Below are positions 56,881-64,000 of a DNA stretch of 64,000 nt, piece after piece. Numbering within the stretch: position 1 is the stretch's first letter; the number at the start of each line of letters is the position of its first letter. Source of the DNA: Ephydatia muelleri (Eukaryota; Porifera; Demospongiae; Spongillida; Spongillidae). The notes beneath the pieces are model-generated. The model worked only from the letters and a program-made list of their open reading frames with translations. It ran no database searches and was not told where the DNA came from. The DNA is taken from NCBI GenBank assembly GCA_013339895.1, contig JABACO010000001.1:9738515-9802514 (forward strand), read 5' to 3'. Both the position numbers and the translations under genes were made by a program.

Positions 56881-59639
56881 ATCATAAGCAATGCAATGCA
56901 CAACTATGCTTATCATGAGCAAAACTATTAAAGTGCATTGCACATCAATGATTAACATAAGCAACGCAATCAAAATGCATGGCACAACTATGCTTATCAT
57001 AAGCATTTTAATTTCATTGCAATGCACCTACTATGCTTATCATAAGCATTTTAATTCCAATGCAATGCACAACTTTGCTTATCATCAGCAATTTAGTTCC
57101 AATGCATTGCACAACTATGCTTATCATAAGCAATTTAATTCCAATGCATTGCACAACGTTGCTTAATTAGCAATTTTATTTCAATGCATTAGAATATTAA
57201 GCATTTCATTAGCAGTGTAATTCAAATGCCACTGCACAACTATGCTTATCATAAACAATTCAATTCCAATGCATTGCACAACGATGCTTATCATAAGCAA
57301 TGCAATGTACAACTATGCTTATCACAAATAATTTAATTCCAATGCATTACAAGACTAAGCTTATTATTAGCTGTGTAATTCAAATGCATTGCACAACTAT
57401 GCTTATCATAAGCAATTTAATTCCAATTAATAGCACAACTATGCTTATCATGAGCAATGCAATGCACAACTATGCTTATAATAAGCAATTTAATTCCAAT
57501 GCATAGAACAACTATGCTTATCATAAGCAATACAATGCACACCTATGCCTATCTTAAGCAATGCAATGCACAAGTAAGCTTAACATAAGCAATTCAATTC
57601 CATTGCATAGTACAACTATGCTTATCAAAAGCAATTTAATTCCAATGCATTGCACAACTATGCTTATCACAAGTAATTTAATTCCAATGCATTAGAAGAC
57701 TAAACTTATCATTAGCAGTGTATTTCAAATGCATTGCACAACTATGCTTATCATAAGCAATTTAATTCCAAAGCATTGCACAACTATGCTTATCATAAGC
57801 AATGCAATGAACAACTATGCTTGTCAACAAGCATTGTAATTCCAATGCATTCCACAACTATGCTAATCATAAGACACTTAATTCCATTGCATTGCACTAC
57901 TATGCTTATCATAAGCAATGCAATGCACAACTATGCTTATCACAAGCAATTTAATTCCAATGCATTACATGACTAAGCTTATCATTAGCAGTGTAATTCT
58001 AGTGCATTGCACGACTATGCTTATCATTAGCAATTTTATTCCAATGCATTGCACAACTATGCTTATCATAAGCAATGCAATGAACAACTATGCTTATCAC
58101 AAGCATTGTAATTCCAATGCATTCCATAACTATGCTTATCATAAGCAACTTAATTCCATTGCATTGCACTACTATGCTTATCATAAGCAATTTAATTCCA
58201 ATGCATTGCACAACGATGCTTATTGTAAGCAATTTATTCCAATGCATAGCACAACTATGCTTATCATAAGCAATGCTATGCACAACTTTGCTTATCATCA
58301 GCAATTTAGTTCCAATGCATTGCTCAACTATGCTTATCATAAGCATTGTAATTCCAATTCATTGCACAACGATGCTTAACATAAGCAATTTTATTCCAAT
58401 GCATTACAATACTAAGCATATCATTAGCAGTGTAATTCAAATGCATTGCACACTTATGCGTATCCTAAGCAAAGCAATCCCAATGCATTGTACAACTATG
58501 CTTATCAAAAGCAATTTAATTTCAATGCATTGCACAATTAATGCTTATCATAAGCAATTTAATTCCAATGCATTGCCAAACTATGCTTAAAATAGGCAAC
58601 GCAATCCTAATGAATTAGAGAACTATTCTGAACATTAGCAATTTAATTCCAATGCATTGCACAACTATGCTTATTCATAAGCAATTAATTCCAATGCATT
58701 GCCACAACTATGTTTATCATAAGTTATGCAATGCACAACTATGCTTATCACAAGCAATTTAATTCCAATGCATAGCACAACTTTGCTTATCATAACCAAT
58801 GCAATGCACAACTATGCTTATTGTAAGCAATTTAATTCCAATGCATTTCACAACTATGCTTATTCATAAGCATTTTAATTCCAATGCATTGCACCAACTA
58901 TGCTTATTCATAAGCATTTTAATTCCAATGCATTGCACAACTATGCTTATCATAAGCAATGCAGTGCACAACTATCTTATCACAAGCAATTTAATTCCAA
59001 TGCATTGCACAACAATGCTTATCATAAGCAATTTAATACCAACGCATGGCACAACTATGCTTATCGTAATCAATTTAATTCCAATGCATTGCACAACTAT
59101 GCTTATCAAAATCGAAGCAATTACTGTGCATTGCACAACTATGCTTAACATCAGTAACGCAATCCAATTGCATGGCACAACTATGTTTAGCCTAAGAAAT
59201 CCAATGCACAACTATGCTTTCATAAGCAAAGCAATGCACAACTATGCTTATTGTAAGCAATTCAATTCCAATGCATTGCACAACTATGCTTATCATAAGC
59301 AATTTAATTCCAATGCATTGCACAACTATGCTTATCATATGCATATCAATACCAATGCATTGCACAACTATGTTTATTATAAGCAATTCAATACCAACGC
59401 ATGGCACAACTATTATCAATAGCAATTTAATTTCAATGCATTGCACAACTAATGCTTATCATAAGCAATTTAATTCCAATGCATTGCTAAACTATGCTTA
59501 AAATAAGCAACGCAATCCTAATGAATTAGAGAACTATTCTAATCATTAGCAATTCAATTCCAATGCATTGCACAATTATGCTTATCATAAGCAAAGCATT
59601 ACCAATGCATTGCAGAACGATGCTTAAGATTAGCAATTC

Positions 59640-61280
59640 AATTCCAATGCACAACAATGCTTATCACAAGCAATTTATTTCCATTGCATTGCACAACTAT
59701 GCTTGTCATTTGCAATGCAATGCACATCCATGCTTATCGTATCCAATGCATTGCACAACTATGCTTATCATAAGCATTTTAATTACAATACATTGCACTA
59801 CTATGCTTATAATAGCAGTTTAAATCCAATGCATTGCACAACTATGATTATAAGCAATGCAATGCACAACTATGCTTATCACAAGCAATTTAATTCCAAT
59901 GCATTGCACAACGATGCTTATCATACGCAATTTATTCCAATGCATAGCACAACTATGCTTATCATAAGCAATGCTATGCACAACTATGCTTATCACAAGC
60001 AATTTATTTCCAATGCATTGCACAACTATGCTTATCATAAGCAATGCAATGCACAACTATGCTTATCACAAGCAATTTAATTCCAATGCTTTGCACAACG
60101 ATGCTTATAATAAGCAATGAATACACAACTATGCTTATCACAAGCAACTCAATTCCAATGCATTGCACAACGATGCTTATCATAAGCAATGCTATGCACA
60201 CACTATGCTTATCACAAGCAATTTAATTCCAATGCATTGCACAACTATGCTCATGATAAGCAATGCAATGCACAACTATGCGTATCATAAGCAATTTAAT
60301 TCCAATGCATTGCACAACGATGCTAATCGTAAGCAATGCAATGCACAACTATGCTTATCATGAGCAATGCAATGCACAACTATGCTTATCACAAGCATTG
60401 TATTTTCAATGCATTGCACACCTATGCTTATCATAAGCAACTTAATTCTAATGCATTGCACAACGATGCTTATCATAAGTAATGCAATGCACAACTATGC
60501 TAGTCATTAGCAAAGCTATCAAAGTGCATTGCACAACTATGGTTAACATAAGCAACGCAATCAAAATGCATTGCACAACTATGCTTATCATAAGCAATTT
60601 AATTCCAATGCATAACAATATTAAGCATTTCATTAGCAGTGTAATTTAAATGCACTGCACAACTATGCTTATCAAAAACAATTCAATTCCAATGCATTGC
60701 ACAACTATGCTTATCATAAGCAATGCAATGCACAACTATGCTTATCACAAGCAATATAAATCCAATGCATTAAAAGACTAAGCTTACCATTAGCAGTGTA
60801 ATTCAAATGCATTGCACAACTATGCTTATCATAAGCAATTTAATTCCAATTAATAGCACAACTATGCTCATCATGAGCAATGCAATGCACAACTATGCTT
60901 ATCATAAGCAATTTAATTCCAATGCATAGCACAACTATGCTTATCATAAGCAATACCATGCACACCTATGCGCATTTATCTTAAGCAATGCAATGCACTA
61001 GTATGCTTAACATAAGCATTTCAATTCCCTTGCATAGCACAACTAGCTTATCAAAAGCAATTTAATTCCAATGCATTGCACAACTATGCTTATCATAAGC
61101 AATTTAATTCCAATGCATTGCACAACGATGCTAATCGTAAGCAATGCTATGCACAACTATGCTTATCATAAGCAATGCAATGCACAACTATGCTTATCAC
61201 AAGCATTGTATTTCCAATGCATTGCACAACTAAGCTTATCATAAGCAACTTAATTCCAATGCATTGCACAACGATGCTTA
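59640..61280. repeat. Satellite higher-order block D, copy 2
   Basis: Second copy of block D, one 42-bp unit shorter than copy 1. Confidence 0.8.
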
Positions 61281-61382
61281 TCATAAGCAATGCAATGCAC
61301 ACCTATGCTTTCATAAGCCATTTAATTCAAATGCATAGCACAGCTATGCTTATCATAAGCAATTTAATACCAATGCATTGCA

Positions 61383-64000
61383 CAACTATGCTTATCATAA
61401 GCAATGCAATGCACAACTATGCTTATCACAAGCAATTTAATTCCAATGCATTAGAAGACTAAGCTTATCATTAGCAGTGTAATTCAAATGCATTGCACAA
61501 CTATTCTTATCATAAGCATTGCAATGCACAACTATGCTTAACATAATCATTTCAATTCCAATGCATTGCACAACTATGCTTATCATAAGCAATTTTATTC
61601 CAAATCATTGCACTACTATGCTTATCATTAGCAGTTTAATTCCATTGCATTGTACAACTATGCTTATCTTAAGCAATGCAATACACAACTATGCTTATCA
61701 CAAGGAATTTAATTCCAATGCATTGCACAACGATGCTTATCATAAGCAAATTATTACAATGCATAGCACAACTATGCTTATCATAAGCAATGCTATGCAC
61801 AACTATGCTTATCACAAGCAATTTAATTACAATGCATTGCACAACGATGCTTATCATCAGCAATGCAATGCACAACCATGCTTATCGTATCCAATGCATT
61901 GCACAACTATGCTTATCATTAGCATTTTAATTCCAATGCAACGCACAACCTTTCTTTTCATCAGCAACTTAATTCCAACGCATTGCACAACGATGCTTAT
62001 CATAAGCAATGCAATGCACAACTATGCTTATCATGAGCAAAGCTATCAAAGCGCATTGCACAACTATGGTTAACATAAGCAACGCAATCAAAATGCATTG
62101 CACAACTATGCTTATCATAAGCATTTTAATTCCAATGCATTGCACCTACTTTGCTTATCATAAGCATTTTAATTCCAATGCAATGCACAACTTTGCTTAT
62201 CATCAGCAATTTAATTCCAATGCATTGCACAACGTTGCTTATCATAAGCAATTTTATTTCAATGCATAACAATATTAAGCATTTCATTAGCAGTGTAATT
62301 TAAATGCACTGCACAACTATGCTTATCATAAACAATTCAATTCCAATGCATTGCACAACTATGCTTATCATAAGCAATGCAATGGACAACTATGCTTATC
62401 ACAACCATTGTAATTCCAATGCATTCCACAACTATGCTTATCATAAGCAACTTAATTCCAATGCATTGCACAACTAAACTTATCATAAGCAATACAATGC
62501 CACAACTATGCTATCATAAGCAAAGCTATCAAAGTGCATTGCACATCTCAGGTTAACATAAGCAACGCAATCAAAATGCATTGCACAACTATGCTTATCA
62601 TAAGCATTTTAATTTCAATGCAATGCACCTACTATGCTTATCATCAGCATTTTAATTCCAATGCAATGCACAACTTTGCTTATCATCAGCAATTTAGTTC
62701 CAATGCATTGCACAACTATGCTTATCATAAGCAATTTAATTCCAATGCATTGCACAACGTTGCTTATCATTAGCAATTCTATTTCAATGCATTAGAATGT
62801 TAAGCATTTCATTAGCAGTGTAATTCAAATGCCACTGCACAACTATGCTTATCATGAACAATTCAATTCCAATGCATTGCACAACGATGCTTATCATAAG
62901 CAATGCTATGCACAACTATGCTTATCACAAGCAATTTAATTCCAATGCATTGCACAACTATGCTCATGATAAGCAATGCAATGCACAACTATGCGTATCA
63001 TAAGTAAATTAATTCCAATGCATTGCACAACGATGCTAATCGTAAGCAATGCAATGCACAACTATGCTTATCATGAGCAATGCAATGCACAACTATGCTT
63101 ATCACAAGCATTGTATTTTCAATGCATTGCACAACTATGCTTATCATAAGCATTTTAATTCCAATGCATTGCACAACGATGCTTATCATAAGCAATTTAT
63201 TCCAATGAATAGCACAACTATGCATAATGCTATGCACAACTATGCTTATCACAAGCAATTTATTTCCATTGCATTGCACAACTATGCTTATCATAAGCAA
63301 TGCAATGCACAACCATGCGTATCGTATCCAATGCATTGCACAACTATGCTTATCATGAGCAATTTAGTTCCAATGCATTGCACAACTATGCTTATCATAA
63401 GCAATTCAATTCCAATGCATTGCACAACGTTGCTTATCATAAGCAATTTTATTTCAATGCATTAGAATATTAAGCATTTCATTAGCAGTGTAATTCAAAT
63501 GCCACTGCACAACTATGCTTATCATAAACAATTCAATTCCAATGCATTGCACAACTATGCTTATCATAAGCAATGCAATGCACAACTATGCTTATCACAA
63601 CTAATTTAATACCAATGCATTACAAGACTAAGCTTATTATTAGCAGTGTAATTCAAATGCATTGCACAACTATGCTTATCATATGCAATTTAATTCCAAA
63701 TAATAGCACAACTATGCTTATCATGAGCAATGCAATGCACAACTATGCTTATAATAAGCAATTTAATACCAAGGCAATGCACAACTATGCGTATCATAAG
63801 CAATGCAATGCACAACTATGCTTATCATAAGCAATTTAATTCCAATGCATTGCACAACGTTGCTTATCATAAGCAATATTATTTCAATGCATTACAATAG
63901 TAAGCATTTCTTAGCAGTGTAATTCAAATGCCACTGCACAACTATGCTTATCATAAACAATTCAATTCCAATGCATTGCACAACGATGCTTATCATAAGC
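61383..64000. repeat. Satellite segment, second copy of 46,370-49,420
   Basis: Same variant order as the 46-49 kb segment, with one internal deletion of 473 bp near 63,130-63,180. It continues past the window end. Confidence 0.75.

Larger units (their letters stand above)
32405..64000. repeat. Satellite array of 42-bp and 31-bp units, open at the right end
   Basis: At least 31.6 kb of head-to-tail repeats, all in one orientation, with roughly 750-800 units by length. The full unit is 42 bp, with cores AATGCATTGCACAAC and TATGCTTATCATAAGC joined by a variable A/T stretch. The short unit is 31 bp and lacks the 11-bp AATTTAATTCC-type block, reading AATGCAATGCACAACTATGC then TTATCATAAGC. Left of about 40,000 long runs of 42-bp units dominate (for example 32,880-33,340). 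To the right, 42- and 31-bp units alternate, and degenerate variants recur (TTACAAGACTAAGCTTATCA; TTAGAATATTAAGCATTTC). No gene, promoter or foreign insertion was seen inside. Copies differ by scattered point changes, so it is not freshly homogenised. Confidence 0.97.

Noticed and set aside
32405..64000. CRISPR array
   Set aside because: Repeats are contiguous without unique spacers, the context is a eukaryotic intron-bearing genome, and there are no cas genes.
32405..64000. Telomeric repeat
   Set aside because: The unit is 42/31 bp and unrelated to TTAGGG-type repeats. Subtelomeric location is possible but cannot be shown.

Overview
The window is animal nuclear DNA: AT-rich, with short spliced exons using GT-AG junctions (one GC-AG) and conserved single-copy metazoan housekeeping genes. 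Compact introns, a 100-bp divergent promoter and the types of mobile element present fit an early-branching marine invertebrate such as a sponge or cnidarian. The species cannot be fixed from the sequence alone.

Left half (1-31,000) holds six genes. A PFKFB gene (6-phosphofructo-2-kinase/fructose-2,6-bisphosphatase) runs leftwards from 5,439 and leaves the window inside its phosphatase domain. DCP1 (mRNA decapping activator) runs leftwards from 11,009 to 6,389. SNIP1 (FHA-domain RNA-processing protein) runs rightwards from 11,110 to 20,199 and shares a 100-bp intergenic promoter with DCP1. Two membrane glycosyltransferase genes converge at 20,461-21,745 (+) and 22,412-23,746 (-), with a large foldback element between them. 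AMT (T-protein of the mitochondrial glycine cleavage system) runs rightwards from 25,173 to 30,968. I rebuilt all exons by joining frames across splice sites. Each complete gene closes to a whole number of codons (DCP1 513 aa, SNIP1 312 aa, AMT 396 aa, glycosyltransferase 393 aa).

Mobile DNA sits mostly in introns. SNIP1 intron 3 (6.4 kb) carries a decayed reverse-transcriptase element (about 13,400-18,849). A 2.7-kb pogo/Tigger transposon with arms of over 400 bp has jumped into it at a TA; removing it rejoins the host frame exactly. Smaller foldback elements lie in PFKFB intron 9, in AMT intron 6 and between the glycosyltransferase genes. A second retroelement relic lies upstream of AMT.

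Right half (about 32,405-64,000) is one continuous satellite array of at least 31.6 kb. Its units are 42 bp, with a 31-bp short form lacking an 11-bp block. A (GT)n tract forms its left edge, and it runs off the right end. Segments of 1-3 kb recur at several offsets and form an irregular higher-order structure. Because 42 is a multiple of three, three of six frames stay open over long runs, giving many false ORFs. The genes share no common pathway; they are a mix of glycolytic control, mRNA decay, RNA processing, glycosylation and one-carbon metabolism.
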